Assembly: GCF_009758205.1 (NCBI RefSeq)
Contig: NZ_WRXN01000010.1
Span: forward strand, 229,615-293,614
Origin: Chitinophaga tropicalis
GTDB lineage: Bacteria; Bacteroidota; Bacteroidia; Chitinophagales; Chitinophagaceae
DNA length: 64,000 nucleotides
Reading direction: 5' to 3'
Under the pieces are notes generated by a model. It did no database searches. It had not been told where the DNA came from and saw only the letters and a list, made by a program, of their open reading frames with translations. The stretch's first letter is position 1; the number at the start of each line of letters is the position of its first letter. A program made the translations under genes and the position numbers. This document shows positions 45,352-54,980 of the stretch, piece after piece.

Positions 45352-46692
45352 ATGAGCAAAAAGATGGTCATACTGGGTGCCGGCGAAAGCGGAATTGGTG
45401 CTGCCCTCCTGGGTAAGCAACAGGGGTATGACGTATTCGTATCTGATGGAGGCGCTATCAAAGATATCTACAAACAGGAACTGGCTGTCAATCACATTCC
45501 TTTTGAAGAAGGACAGCATTCCTGGGACGTGATACTGAACGCTGATGAAATAATAAAAAGCCCGGGCATACCTGAGAAGAGTGAACTGATGAAGAAAGTG
45601 CGTGAAAAACAGGTGCCTGTTATTTCTGAAATAGAACTTGCCTGGCGCTTCAGCCGCGATAAAAAAGTGATCGCTATTACCGGCAGTAATGGTAAGAGCA
45701 CCACTACGGCGCTGACGTTCAATATTTTTGAAACAGCCGGATTGAAAGCCGCCATGGTAGGTAATATAGGCCTTAGTTACGCCAGGCAGGTAGCTACCGC
45801 ACCGGCTGACTATTACATTGTGGAAGTGAGCAGCTTTCAGCTGGACGATATAAAGGAATTCAAGCCTAACGTAGCTATTCTGCTGAACATAACACCAGAT
45901 CACCTGGACCGTTATGATTACAAAATGGAGAACTATGTGGCGTCAAAATTCCGTATAGCGATGAACCAGGGACCGGAGGATTACTTTATCTATTGTAAAG
46001 ATGATCCGGAGATCAGCAACTATTTAAAGAAGCAAACTATTTATTCAACAACAATACCCTTTACTATCATGGAACCATTAAAGCAAGGAGGATTTATGGC
46101 AAACGAACAGGTGAACATCCAGGTGAATGATGAGCCAATGATCGTATCAATGTATGATCTTGCGCTGAAAGGCAAACATAACTTGTATAATTCAATGGCA
46201 GCGGGTATTGCAGGACGCACCATGGACATCAGGAAAGAGAAGATACGCGAAAGCCTCACCTCTTTCAAGAGCCTGGAGCACCGCATGGAGTATGTAGCTA
46301 CCGTGCGTGGAGTGGATTTTATCAATGATAGTAAAGCAACCAACGTAAACTCACTGTGGTTTGCACTGGAAAGTATGGAAAACCCTGTGGTGCTTATCAT
46401 GGGTGGTGTAGACAAAGGCAATGACTACAGTGCTATCCAGGACCTCGTAAAAGAAAAAGTAAAGGCTATCATCTGCCTGGGTGTTGACAATGCTCCTATC
46501 AGGGAAGCACTGGCTGATCATACTCCTGCAATGGTAGACACCAGCAACATGAAAGACGCCGTACAGGCAGCTTTCAAGCATGCAGCAAAAGGTGATGTGG
46601 TGTTGCTCTCGCCTGCCTGTGCAAGCTTCGATCTGTTCAAGAACTACGAGGACAGAGGCAAGCAGTTCAAGGAGGCAGTCAAGGAACTGTAA
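45352..46692 (+). CDS. murD: UDP-MurNAc-L-Ala:D-Glu ligase MurD
   Basis: 446 residues from the ATG of MSKKMVILGAGESGIG, two bases after the mraY stop; an in-frame start inside mraY is not family-like. N-terminal Rossmann-like domain, ATP site GSNGKSTTTAL near 110, EVSSFQLDDIKEFKPNVAILLNITPDHLDR near 160-185, NDSKATNVNS, and LLSPACASFDLFKNYEDRG at the C-terminus. Cytoplasmic. Confidence 0.96.
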   Translation: MSKKMVILGAGESGIGAALLGKQQGYDVFVSDGGAIKDIYKQELAVNHIPFEEGQHSWDVILNADEIIKSPGIPEKSELMKKVREKQVPVISEIELAWRFSRDKKVIAITGSNGKSTTTALTFNIFETAGLKAAMVGNIGLSYARQVATAPADYYIVEVSSFQLDDIKEFKPNVAILLNITPDHLDRYDYKMENYVASKFRIAMNQGPEDYFIYCKDDPEISNYLKKQTIYSTTIPFTIMEPLKQGGFMANEQVNIQVNDEPMIVSMYDLALKGKHNLYNSMAAGIAGRTMDIRKEKIRESLTSFKSLEHRMEYVATVRGVDFINDSKATNVNSLWFALESMENPVVLIMGGVDKGNDYSAIQDLVKEKVKAIICLGVDNAPIREALADHTPAMVDTSNMKDAVQAAFKHAAKGDVVLLSPACASFDLFKNYEDRGKQFKEAVKEL

Positions 46693-46733
46693 CCAGTCTG
46701 ATGTCTGTATGACATCAGGCCCAAATCAAGAAC

Positions 46734-47927
46734 ATGGATGGTTTTCTTCATAGGACAAAAGGAGACAAAGTGATCTGGACGATAGTTATCTTCCTGTCAC
46801 TTGTGAGCCTGCTCGCTGTTTACAGCGCTACAGGTTCTCTGGCCTATCGTGAGCAGGGAGGTCATACGGAGTACTATCTATTCAAACAGTTAAGCGTATT
46901 GGGCATGGGGTTGCTGATCATCTACTTCGCACACAGGGTGAATTATACTATTTACTCACGTGCGGCGCAGATAGGGTTCATCATCTCTATTCCCCTGCTG
47001 ATATATACACTGGCGTTCGGACATAATATCAATGACGCCAGCCGCTGGATCCGGCTGCCGGTTATTAATCTAACCTTTCAGACATCGGATGTGGCAAAAC
47101 TGGCCATCTTCATGTATGTAAGCAGGCAGTTGTCAAAGCGCCAGCAGGTGATCACAGATTTTAAGAAAGGTTTTCTGCCTATCATTATTCCTGTTGGTAT
47201 CATCTGTATGCTGATCATGCCGGCCAATATGTCTACTGCATTGCTGCTGGGCGCCAGCTGCATGCTATTGTGCTTTATAGGCAGGGTACCTGTCAGGTTC
47301 CTGGCCGGAATGGTAGGAGGTGTTGCACTGATCGTTGTATTGATGTTCGCTATTGCAAAACTGACCGGTTATGAGATGCGTACACAGACCTGGATAAACA
47401 GGATAGAAAGTTTTACCAGTAATGAGCACTCAGAAATACCTTACCAGGTACAACAGGCAAATATTGCGATAGCCGGCGGAGGCGTACTGGGCAAGGGTCC
47501 TGGCAACAGTACACAAAGAAATTTCCTTCCTCATGCATATAGTGACTATATATATGCTACAATTATCGAGGAGTATGGTATCTTTGGCGCCTTTTTGATA
47601 CTAATGGCCTATATGCTGCTTCTGCTAAGAAGCATACGCATCTTCAGGAAATGCCCGTACGCATTCGGCGCTTTCCTGGCAGTAGGTCTGAGTGTCACGC
47701 TTGTAATACAGGCACTTACAAACATGGCGGTAAACGTTGGTCTCTTTCCGGTGACGGGTGTTACGCTACCGCTGGTAAGTATGGGAGGATCTTCCGTCAT
47801 ATTCACCAGCCTGGCCATCGGGATCATACTGAGCGTATCGCGTAACGTGGAAGACCTGGAAGGGAAAAGACTGGAACAGGAGCGCATAGCCAGGGCGATG
47901 GAAGAGAACAATATGCAACCGGCATAA
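46734..47927 (+). CDS. ftsW: septal peptidoglycan polymerase FtsW
   Basis: 397 residues with about ten membrane segments of the SEDS family. VYSATGS near the first span, the extracellular-loop catalytic Asp region (ASRWIRLP near 102), PADFSTALLL equivalent PANMSTALLL, and the long loop with YQVQQANIAIAGGG and the LPHAYSDYIYATIIEEYG motif, which is the SEDS signature. Works with FtsI from the same operon. Confidence 0.95.
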   Translation: MDGFLHRTKGDKVIWTIVIFLSLVSLLAVYSATGSLAYREQGGHTEYYLFKQLSVLGMGLLIIYFAHRVNYTIYSRAAQIGFIISIPLLIYTLAFGHNINDASRWIRLPVINLTFQTSDVAKLAIFMYVSRQLSKRQQVITDFKKGFLPIIIPVGIICMLIMPANMSTALLLGASCMLLCFIGRVPVRFLAGMVGGVALIVVLMFAIAKLTGYEMRTQTWINRIESFTSNEHSEIPYQVQQANIAIAGGGVLGKGPGNSTQRNFLPHAYSDYIYATIIEEYGIFGAFLILMAYMLLLLRSIRIFRKCPYAFGAFLAVGLSVTLVIQALTNMAVNVGLFPVTGVTLPLVSMGGSSVIFTSLAIGIILSVSRNVEDLEGKRLEQERIARAMEENNMQPA

Positions 47928-47949
47928 CAAACATTAAAAAACAAACAGA

Positions 47950-49044
47950 ATGCAACGCAGAATTATCATAGCAGGCGGCGGTACCGGAGGACATATCTTC
48001 CCGGCTATTGCCATTGCCAATGCGTTGAAGAAGTCAGACCCGGAAACAGAGATACTTTTTGTAGGCGCCAAAGGGAAAATGGAGATGGAGAAAGTGCCGC
48101 AGGCGGGCTACGCTATTGAAGGGCTTGAAATAGCCGGGTTTAACCGTAGTAACATGTTGAAGAACCTGTTACTGCCATTCAAAATAATTAAAAGCCTGGG
48201 AGAGGCAAACCGTATCCTTAAACGCTTTCAGCCCAATGCGGTAGTGGGCGTAGGCGGTTATGCCAGCTTCCCCATCCTGCGGAGAGCGCAGGCACTGGGC
48301 ATTCCAACATTGATACAGGAACAGAACTCCTTTGCTGGCAAAGCCAATATGTTCTTAGGCAAAAAAGCAAAGAAGATCTGTGTGGCATATGAAGGAATGG
48401 AGAAATTCTTCCCTGCAGACAAACTGGTATTTACAGGTAATCCTGTAAGAGGAAGCATTACCCAGTCTGCTGTAACACGGGATGAAGCAGCAAAACATTT
48501 CGGACTGCAGGCCGGTAAAACCACTGTGTTTGCCGTAGGTGGCAGCCTGGGCGCCAAGGCCATCAATGAAGCCTTACATCCGCTGTTATCCACCTTTGCA
48601 GAAAAGGACATACAGCTGATCTGGCAGACAGGTAAGCCTTATTACGAAACAGCCAGGGCAGCCGCAGCCGCTTATGCGTCTCACGTAAAAGTGTTTGAAT
48701 TCATCAACCTGATGGACTTCGCCTATAAAACTGCAGACGTTGTGATATCCCGTGCAGGAGCACTGGCCATCGCTGAATTATGTGTAGTAAAGAAACCGGT
48801 GATATTTGTCCCCTATCCTTTTGCAGCAGAAGATCATCAGACCTTCAATGCAAAAAGCCTGGTAGACAAAAAAGCAGCGCTCATGATCAGTAATGATGCA
48901 GCAGCAGCACAACTCGGAACAACATTATTCAGCCTGGTACAGAATAAAGCACTGCTGGAACAACTGGAACAGAATATTGGAAAACTGGGGAATATAAATG
49001 CTGATATGGTTATTGCCAGGCATGTACTGTCATTAATAGGGTAA
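47950..49044 (+). CDS. murG: lipid II synthase MurG
   Basis: 364 residues of the GT-B fold. N-terminal GGGTGGHIFPAIA glycine loop near residue 9, VGVGGYASFP near 100, QEQNSFAGKAN, AVGGSLGAKAIN near 195, and AGALAIAELCVVKKPVIFVPYP with the later EDHQTFNA segment. Adds GlcNAc to lipid I on the inner membrane. Confidence 0.96.
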   Translation: MQRRIIIAGGGTGGHIFPAIAIANALKKSDPETEILFVGAKGKMEMEKVPQAGYAIEGLEIAGFNRSNMLKNLLLPFKIIKSLGEANRILKRFQPNAVVGVGGYASFPILRRAQALGIPTLIQEQNSFAGKANMFLGKKAKKICVAYEGMEKFFPADKLVFTGNPVRGSITQSAVTRDEAAKHFGLQAGKTTVFAVGGSLGAKAINEALHPLLSTFAEKDIQLIWQTGKPYYETARAAAAAYASHVKVFEFINLMDFAYKTADVVISRAGALAIAELCVVKKPVIFVPYPFAAEDHQTFNAKSLVDKKAALMISNDAAAAQLGTTLFSLVQNKALLEQLEQNIGKLGNINADMVIARHVLSLIG

Positions 49045-49082
49045 AGAGTAAAAGGGTAATCCCACATAAGAAACTGGAATAC

Positions 49083-50474
49083 ATGGATCTGAAGAACATA
49101 CAACGCGTATACTTCGTGGGCATCGGAGGTATTGGCATGAGCGCCATTGCACGCTTTTTCAATGAAAAAGGTGTGCATGTAAGCGGTTATGACCGTACTG
49201 AAACAGTGCTTACCCGCCAGCTGGTGGAAGAAGGCATGCAGATCCATTACACAGACGATGTACAGCTGATAGATACCAAAGCCCAGCTGGTAGTTTACAC
49301 ACCAGCCATTCCTGCTACTCATTCAGAACTGAAGTGGCTCAGGGAAAATGGTTATGAAGTAGTAAAACGCAGCGATGTACTCCGGGAGATCACCAAAGAA
49401 CTGTTTGCCATTACTGTAGGCGGCACTCATGGTAAAACAACGGTATCTACGCTGACAGCTCACCTGCTCAGGCATAGCGGCTACGGCTGTAACGCTTTCC
49501 TGGGAGGCATCAGCGCCAACTATAACCGTAACTTCTGGAGCAGCAGCAATAATGTTGCTGTAATAGAAGCCGATGAATATGACCGTTCTTTCCTGAAACT
49601 GTACCCGGATATTGCCGTACTTACGGCAATGGATGCAGATCACCTGGATATTTACGGTACCGAAGCAGAAGTACAGGAAGCATTTATACAGTATACCCGC
49701 AATATTAAGCCCAACGGTACGCTGGTGGGAAAGCTGGGTTTACAGCGCGCTAAAGATCTGAAAGGTGATAACCAGGTATGGTATCATCTCAACGATAACA
49801 AGGCAGACGCATATGCAACCAACATACAGCCGTCAGAAGGCGGTTACCGTTTTGATGTGGTGCAGCAGGACTGGAAGCTGACAGATGTATATCTTCCTGT
49901 TGGTGGCACTCACAATATCGAGAACACAGTAGCAGCCATCACCGTGGCTCACCTGCTGGGTATCAGCGATGAAAAGATCAAAGCGGCGGTGGCAGACTTT
50001 AAAGGTATCAGGCGCAGGTTTGAATATCTTATAAGGAACAACTACCAGGTATACATTGATGATTACGCGCACCATCCCGAAGAGCTGCGCGCCCTCATCA
50101 GCAGCGCCAGGGCACTGTTTCCCGATAAGAAATGTGTTGTCCTGTTCCAGCCGCACCTGTATACACGTACAAGAGATTTTGCAGACGGTTTTGCAGAAAG
50201 TCTTTCGCTCGCAGATGAAGTGTTGCTGCTTCCTATCTACCCGGCCAGGGAATTGCCCATAGAAGGAGTGCATAGTGAGATGATAGCGAAAAAGATCAGC
50301 AAACCTGTGCAGGTGATACAAAAAGAAGACGTGCTTGCCTGGATAAAAGCCAATAGCGCCACACTGTTCATTACAGCCGGCGCTGGCGACATAGACCTGT
50401 TCAGGGAGCCGATACAGGAGATATTGAATGGTAAAGGTTTCATAGAAAATGAAGAAGTGAAGAAGGATACTTAA
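49083..50474 (+). CDS. murC: UDP-MurNAc:L-Ala ligase MurC
   Basis: 463 residues. N-terminal GIGGIGMSAIARFF, ATP site GGTHGKTTVSTLTAHLL near 117, EADEYDRSFLKLYPDIAVLT, GTHNIENTVAAI, FKGIRRRFEY and DDYAHHPEELRA near 322. First committed stem-peptide ligase. The order murG-murC-ftsQ is the common dcw order. Confidence 0.96.
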   Translation: MDLKNIQRVYFVGIGGIGMSAIARFFNEKGVHVSGYDRTETVLTRQLVEEGMQIHYTDDVQLIDTKAQLVVYTPAIPATHSELKWLRENGYEVVKRSDVLREITKELFAITVGGTHGKTTVSTLTAHLLRHSGYGCNAFLGGISANYNRNFWSSSNNVAVIEADEYDRSFLKLYPDIAVLTAMDADHLDIYGTEAEVQEAFIQYTRNIKPNGTLVGKLGLQRAKDLKGDNQVWYHLNDNKADAYATNIQPSEGGYRFDVVQQDWKLTDVYLPVGGTHNIENTVAAITVAHLLGISDEKIKAAVADFKGIRRRFEYLIRNNYQVYIDDYAHHPEELRALISSARALFPDKKCVVLFQPHLYTRTRDFADGFAESLSLADEVLLLPIYPARELPIEGVHSEMIAKKISKPVQVIQKEDVLAWIKANSATLFITAGAGDIDLFREPIQEILNGKGFIENEEVKKDT

Positions 50475-50503
50475 GATTTAGTTCAGTTAACAAACAAACC
50501 CAA

Positions 50504-51568
50504 ATGCAAACCAGGACACGCAAAGTATTTAAACGGATCGGCACTGCGCTGTTATGGACAGCGGTGTTAACCGCGTTCGTGGTTTTGCTTGTAGCAGCCG
50601 TGCAGGATAAGAATGCAGGCAAATGCAAGGGCATTGTTGTGACACTGACAGGTGATGAAACAAGCTTCTTTATTGAGAAAAAAGATATCAGGGCGCTGGT
50701 CACAAAAAACAAGGAATTAAATCCTGTTGGCATGACTGTCAAAGATATTAACATCGGCCGCCTGGAAGAGATCGTATCCCGCGATCCCTGGGTGAAGAAT
50801 GCTGATATATTTATTGACAACCAGCGACAACTGAACATAAAGGTTACGCAGCGGGAACCGGTAGCAAGAATATTTACGCTTACCGGAGCCAGCTTCTACC
50901 TGGACAAGGACGGTGACCGGATCCCGGTATCCTCCAGGTATGCCGCAAGGGTGCCGGTTTTTACGGACTTCCCTACAGACGCTGAAAAACTTCAAAAGGA
51001 AGACAGCATACTGGCCCGCGGCATCATGGATATTGGTAATTACATCCTGTCAGATCCGTTCTGGGCTGCGCAGGTAGAGCAGGTGATCATCACTCCCAAT
51101 CACGAGTTTGAGATCATCCCGAAACTGGGCGATCATGTCATTGCCTTTGGCGATGGTACGGATGTGGAAAAGAAGTTCAGCAAGCTGCTGGCGTTTTATA
51201 AAGAGGGATTGAATAAAGTGGGTTGGAACAATTACTCGAGGATTAATGTTGCTTATGAAAATGAGGTAGTATGTACAAGGAGGAACGGAGAAGAACTGTC
51301 TAAAAAACTGGCAAGTGCGGATAGCGCCCGTACAGCCGGAGCAGCGGATTCTTCATCAGGATTCCTGATACACCACAATGAAGTAACGCAAGCTGAAACA
51401 ACATCAATGATTAAGGTGCCTGCCAGAGTGGTAACATCCAGGCCTGCACCAGCAAAACCGAAAGTACAGAAAGGCTCGACGGCATCAGGAAAAAAGGAAC
51501 CGAAGGCAGTGTATAAACCGGTGAAGAAATCTGTAAACACAACAAAAAAAACTAATAGAACGCCATGA
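50504..51568 (+). CDS. ftsQ: cell division protein FtsQ/DivIB
   Basis: 354 residues: short basic N-terminus, one membrane segment (about 13-32), a POTRA-like region with the pattern DINIGRLEEIVSRDPWVKNADIFIDNQRQLNIKVTQREPVARIF, and the FtsQ beta domain. A low-complexity tail of about 75 residues rich in Pro, Lys, Ser and Thr follows (from about residue 275). The last four bases (ATGA) overlap the ftsA start, so the pair is translationally coupled. The tail is unusual compared with the 276-residue E. coli protein. Confidence 0.9.
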   Translation: MQTRTRKVFKRIGTALLWTAVLTAFVVLLVAAVQDKNAGKCKGIVVTLTGDETSFFIEKKDIRALVTKNKELNPVGMTVKDINIGRLEEIVSRDPWVKNADIFIDNQRQLNIKVTQREPVARIFTLTGASFYLDKDGDRIPVSSRYAARVPVFTDFPTDAEKLQKEDSILARGIMDIGNYILSDPFWAAQVEQVIITPNHEFEIIPKLGDHVIAFGDGTDVEKKFSKLLAFYKEGLNKVGWNNYSRINVAYENEVVCTRRNGEELSKKLASADSARTAGAADSSSGFLIHHNEVTQAETTSMIKVPARVVTSRPAPAKPKVQKGSTASGKKEPKAVYKPVKKSVNTTKKTNRTP

Positions 51569-52971
51569 ATCAGGAAGCTCCCATCATTGTAGGTCTCGAT
51601 ATTGGAACTACAAAGATTGCTGCCATCGCAGGAAGAAAGAATGAATACGGGAAACTGGAAATCCTGGGATTCGGAAAAGCCCCATCTTTTGGTGTTCAGC
51701 ACGGTATGGTGCTGAATATTGACCAGACCATCAAGGCTATCCGCCAGGCATTGGAAAACTGCTACGCTTCTAATCCGAACCTCGAGATCAACGAAGTATA
51801 TGTAGGTATTGCCGGCCATCACATCAAGAGCCTGCAAACACGCGGAGATATCGTTCGCAGCGATACTGACGCAGAAATTTCGCAGAAAGACATTGATCAG
51901 CTGATCAATGACCAGTATAAAACAGTGATCCCCGCCAGCGACCAGATCATTGACGTGATCCCTCAGCAGTATATTGTGGATAGCCTCCAGAACATCACCT
52001 ACCCTATCGGTATGTCAGGTGTAAAGGTGGGCGCTAACTTCCACATCATTACCGGCGACAAGAACGCCATCCGTAACATCAACCGCAGCGTTGAAAAATC
52101 AGGACTGAAGATCCATGACCTGGTACTTCAGCCACTGGCCTCCGCAGCTGCTGTTATGTGCGATATGGACTTTGAAGCAGGTGTGGCAATAGTAGACATC
52201 GGCGGTGGTACTACAGACCTGGCTGTATTCTATGAAGGCATACTGAAACACACAGCCGTTATTCCTTACGGTGGTGAGAACATCACCAACGATATCAAGA
52301 ACGGCCTGGGTGTATTGAAAACACAGGCAGAGCAGATGAAAGTGCAGTTTGGTTACGCGCTGGCTGATGAAGCGAAAAACAACGCTTACATCACTATTCC
52401 CGGCCTGCGTGGACAAAGCCCTAAAGAGATCTCTGTAAAGAACCTGGCCCATATCATACAGGCACGTATGAGTGAGATCATGGACTTCGTGGTGTACCAT
52501 CTGAAACAGATCGGAATGGACAATAAAATGCTGAATGGCGGTATTATCCTGACCGGTGGTGGTTCCCAGCTGAAACACCTGATACAGTTAACAGAATATA
52601 CTACCGGTGTAAGTGCACGTATCGGTTATCCGAACGAGCACCTGGCAAGCGGTCATATAGATGAGCTGACAAAACCAATGTACGCAACCTGCGTAGGTCT
52701 GATACTCAAAGGTTATAACGACTATGAGAATGACCGCAGGGCCCTGGAAGAGAATTACGTTAAAATAAACACCAGCTACTTCGCTAAAGAGCAGGCTGCA
52801 AAAGCCGCTGCTGAAGAAGAGGAAGAAGCATGGGCAGACGATGAACCGACTGTTGAACAGATACAGGAAAGAAAAGTAAGAGAACGGAATGCTTCGCTGA
52901 AAACATTCCTGGACAGAATGAAGACAAAGATCATAGACATGTTCACGGAAGAAGAGGATGCGAAACTTTAA
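51565..52971 (+). CDS. ftsA: cell division protein FtsA
   Basis: 468 residues of the actin/Hsp70 fold. Phosphate 1 GLDIGTTKIAAIAG near residue 9, the 1C domain characteristic of FtsA (about 85-165), phosphate 2 VDIGGGTTDLAVF near 211, connect and adenosine motifs LTGGGSQL near 330. C-terminus ends in an amphipathic membrane-targeting helix (SLKTFLDRMKTKIIDMF). Anchors FtsZ to the membrane. Confidence 0.96.
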   Translation: MNQEAPIIVGLDIGTTKIAAIAGRKNEYGKLEILGFGKAPSFGVQHGMVLNIDQTIKAIRQALENCYASNPNLEINEVYVGIAGHHIKSLQTRGDIVRSDTDAEISQKDIDQLINDQYKTVIPASDQIIDVIPQQYIVDSLQNITYPIGMSGVKVGANFHIITGDKNAIRNINRSVEKSGLKIHDLVLQPLASAAAVMCDMDFEAGVAIVDIGGGTTDLAVFYEGILKHTAVIPYGGENITNDIKNGLGVLKTQAEQMKVQFGYALADEAKNNAYITIPGLRGQSPKEISVKNLAHIIQARMSEIMDFVVYHLKQIGMDNKMLNGGIILTGGGSQLKHLIQLTEYTTGVSARIGYPNEHLASGHIDELTKPMYATCVGLILKGYNDYENDRRALEENYVKINTSYFAKEQAAKAAAEEEEEAWADDEPTVEQIQERKVRERNASLKTFLDRMKTKIIDMFTEEEDAKL

Positions 52972-53115
52972 CAGGGTATTATCGGTATATGGCGCAATTG
53001 TTGCAGCCACAAACGATTTAAAAATCAAATAATTAATAGGCGGATAATTAATAACATCAGAAAGAATTGTGGGAATTATTAATTATACTAACTAACCCAT
53101 AAAAGAGATAGAGTC

Positions 53116-54801
53116 ATGATACATTTTGATCTTCCCAAAGAAAAATCTTCCATCATCAAGGTGATAGGCATTGGTGGTGGTGGGAGCAATGCGGTGAACC
53201 ACATGTTCAACCAGCGCATTGAGGGTGTGAATTTTATCATCTGCAATACCGATGCGCAGGCTATTGCAAACAGCCCCGTGCCCAATAAAATACAGTTGGG
53301 ACCACACTTAACACAGGGTCTGGGTGCAGGCGCCAATCCCCGTATCGGTGAACAGGCGACGGAAGAGTCCTTTGAAGAAATCAAAAAGATCTTAGAGGTG
53401 AATACCAAGATGGCCTTCATTACGGCAGGCATGGGTGGTGGTACCGGTACCGGTGGTGCGCCTATTATTGCCCGTATCTGTAAGGAGCTGGGTATTCTTA
53501 CGGTGGGTATTGTTACTACCCCCTTCTCATACGAAGGGAAAAAAAGGATGGCGCAGGCAGACGAAGGTGTGAACAGGTTGAAAGACTATGTTGATACACT
53601 GCTGATCATCTCTAACGACAAACTACGCCAGAAATTCGGTGATCTGAAATTCAAGGCAGCTTTTGAAAAAGCAGATAACGTACTGGCAACCGCCGCCAAA
53701 TGTATAACTGATGTGATCAACTCAACCGGTCAGATCAACGTTGACTTTGCCGACGTTTGCACTGTTATGCGTAACGGTGGTGTGGCTATTCTCGGTGCTG
53801 CTACTGCTGAAGGTGAAAACCGTGCACAGAAAGCTATCGAAGAAGCGCTGACCTCTCCGCTGCTGAATGATAACGATATCCGTGGTGCTAAATGGATACT
53901 GATCAACATTTCATCTTCCGAAGGTGAGTTTGAACACACCCTGGATGAAATGGATACTATACAGGCATACGTACAGAGCCAGGCAGGCGAGGATTGCGAC
54001 GTGATCCTTGGTGTGGGCTATGATGCAACGCTGGACCGCAAGCTGGGTGTTACCATCATTGCTACAGGTTTTGAACAGAAACCTATCCAGCAGGTAAAAA
54101 TGACTCCACAGGATCCTTCCCAGGAACAGCCTAAGATCGTGATGCATCTGGGCCAGGATGGTGATGAAAAAAAGATGAATAATCAGCAACAGTTATTCGT
54201 TGAACCAGCCGACCTGATGGCGCCGCGTCTGGTAGAGCCTGTGGTTACCCAGCCTGCTACTACATATACCGCTCCTGCTCCGCAACAGCCGGAAAGGCAG
54301 AACTATACGCTCAATATTGAGCCGGTAGCTGCTGCTCCGCAACCTGTTCCCGGATACGGTAATGTGAACGTGATACAGCCTAATCCTTCAGCCGGCGGTT
54401 ACCCTGCAGGTCCTGCATACATTTACATAGAACCGGGTAATAACACTCCTGCTTCTGCAGATACCCCGGAAATGAAAATGGTATTCAGGGAAGAGGAGCC
54501 CAACCCGGAAAACCCCTCAGATATCCAGTTACAGGCATTTGAGGAACAATTGGAAGAACAGAAACGTAAACAGGCTGAGCGTGTGGCTAAACTGCGCAGC
54601 ATCAGCTTTAACGTAAAAGGTATAGATAACAACACAGAAATAGAAAATGTTCCTGCTTACATACGCCGTAACATCAACCTGGATAACGGCGCAGGTTCTG
54701 CAGAGAACTTCTATTCTAACTACACTATTTCCGATGGTCAGAATAACCAGGCAGAAATCAATACGATTAATACCTTTTTAGATGGGAAAAAACCCGATTG
54801 A
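53116..54801 (+). CDS. ftsZ: cell division protein FtsZ
   Basis: 561 residues. GTPase core (about 1-320) with GGGGSNAVNHM, the tubulin signature GGGTGTGGAP near residue 110, and the T7 loop region (NVDFADVCTVM). Then an acidic/Pro/Gln-rich linker of about 180 residues, and the conserved binding peptide for FtsA (NVPAYIRRNINLD), which here is not terminal but followed by about 45 further residues ending in LDGKKPD. Last gene of the dcw cluster; 144 bases after ftsA, where an AATTAATA-rich gap may hold a separate promoter, and followed by a strong terminator. Confidence 0.96.
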   Translation: MIHFDLPKEKSSIIKVIGIGGGGSNAVNHMFNQRIEGVNFIICNTDAQAIANSPVPNKIQLGPHLTQGLGAGANPRIGEQATEESFEEIKKILEVNTKMAFITAGMGGGTGTGGAPIIARICKELGILTVGIVTTPFSYEGKKRMAQADEGVNRLKDYVDTLLIISNDKLRQKFGDLKFKAAFEKADNVLATAAKCITDVINSTGQINVDFADVCTVMRNGGVAILGAATAEGENRAQKAIEEALTSPLLNDNDIRGAKWILINISSSEGEFEHTLDEMDTIQAYVQSQAGEDCDVILGVGYDATLDRKLGVTIIATGFEQKPIQQVKMTPQDPSQEQPKIVMHLGQDGDEKKMNNQQQLFVEPADLMAPRLVEPVVTQPATTYTAPAPQQPERQNYTLNIEPVAAAPQPVPGYGNVNVIQPNPSAGGYPAGPAYIYIEPGNNTPASADTPEMKMVFREEEPNPENPSDIQLQAFEEQLEEQKRKQAERVAKLRSISFNVKGIDNNTEIENVPAYIRRNINLDNGAGSAENFYSNYTISDGQNNQAEINTINTFLDGKKPD

Positions 54802-54840
54802 TCTATTCGGACGTTTGATTGTTTTTTAGTTGTGTTAAAG

Positions 54841-54872
54841 AAAGTCCTCCGGTTCCCCGGAGGACTTTTTTA
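54841..54872 (+). terminator. terminator of the dcw cluster
   Basis: AAAGTCCTCCGG TTCC CCGGAGGACTTT, a perfect 12-bp stem, then a T run. Marks the right border of the core gene block. Confidence 0.9.
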
Positions 54873-54895
54873 ACACAATTCTCTTTTTAAGAGAG

Positions 54896-54980
54896 CTCCT
54901 CCTTGTGATGGAATGGTATACAAAGAGAATTTATTCTCTGCCTGCAAGGGCATGTGGGTTCGAATCCCGCCGGGAGGAGT
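54896..54980 (+). tRNA. class-II tRNA-like sequence, probably degenerate
   Basis: Folds as a tRNA: acceptor arms CTCCTCC (54896-54902) and GGAGGAG (54973-54979), D arm GTG/TAC with GG-containing loop, anticodon arm AGAGA/TCTCT (54924-54939), a variable arm GCC/GGC as in Leu and Ser tRNAs, and a perfect T arm GTGGG-TTCGAAT-CCCGC (54954-54970). Two departures: the anticodon loop has six bases instead of seven (ATTTAT), and at least one extra base sits between T arm and acceptor. No CCA is encoded. It could be a pseudogene, an atypical tRNA, or the remnant of an integration site. No anticodon is assigned. Confidence 0.5.
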
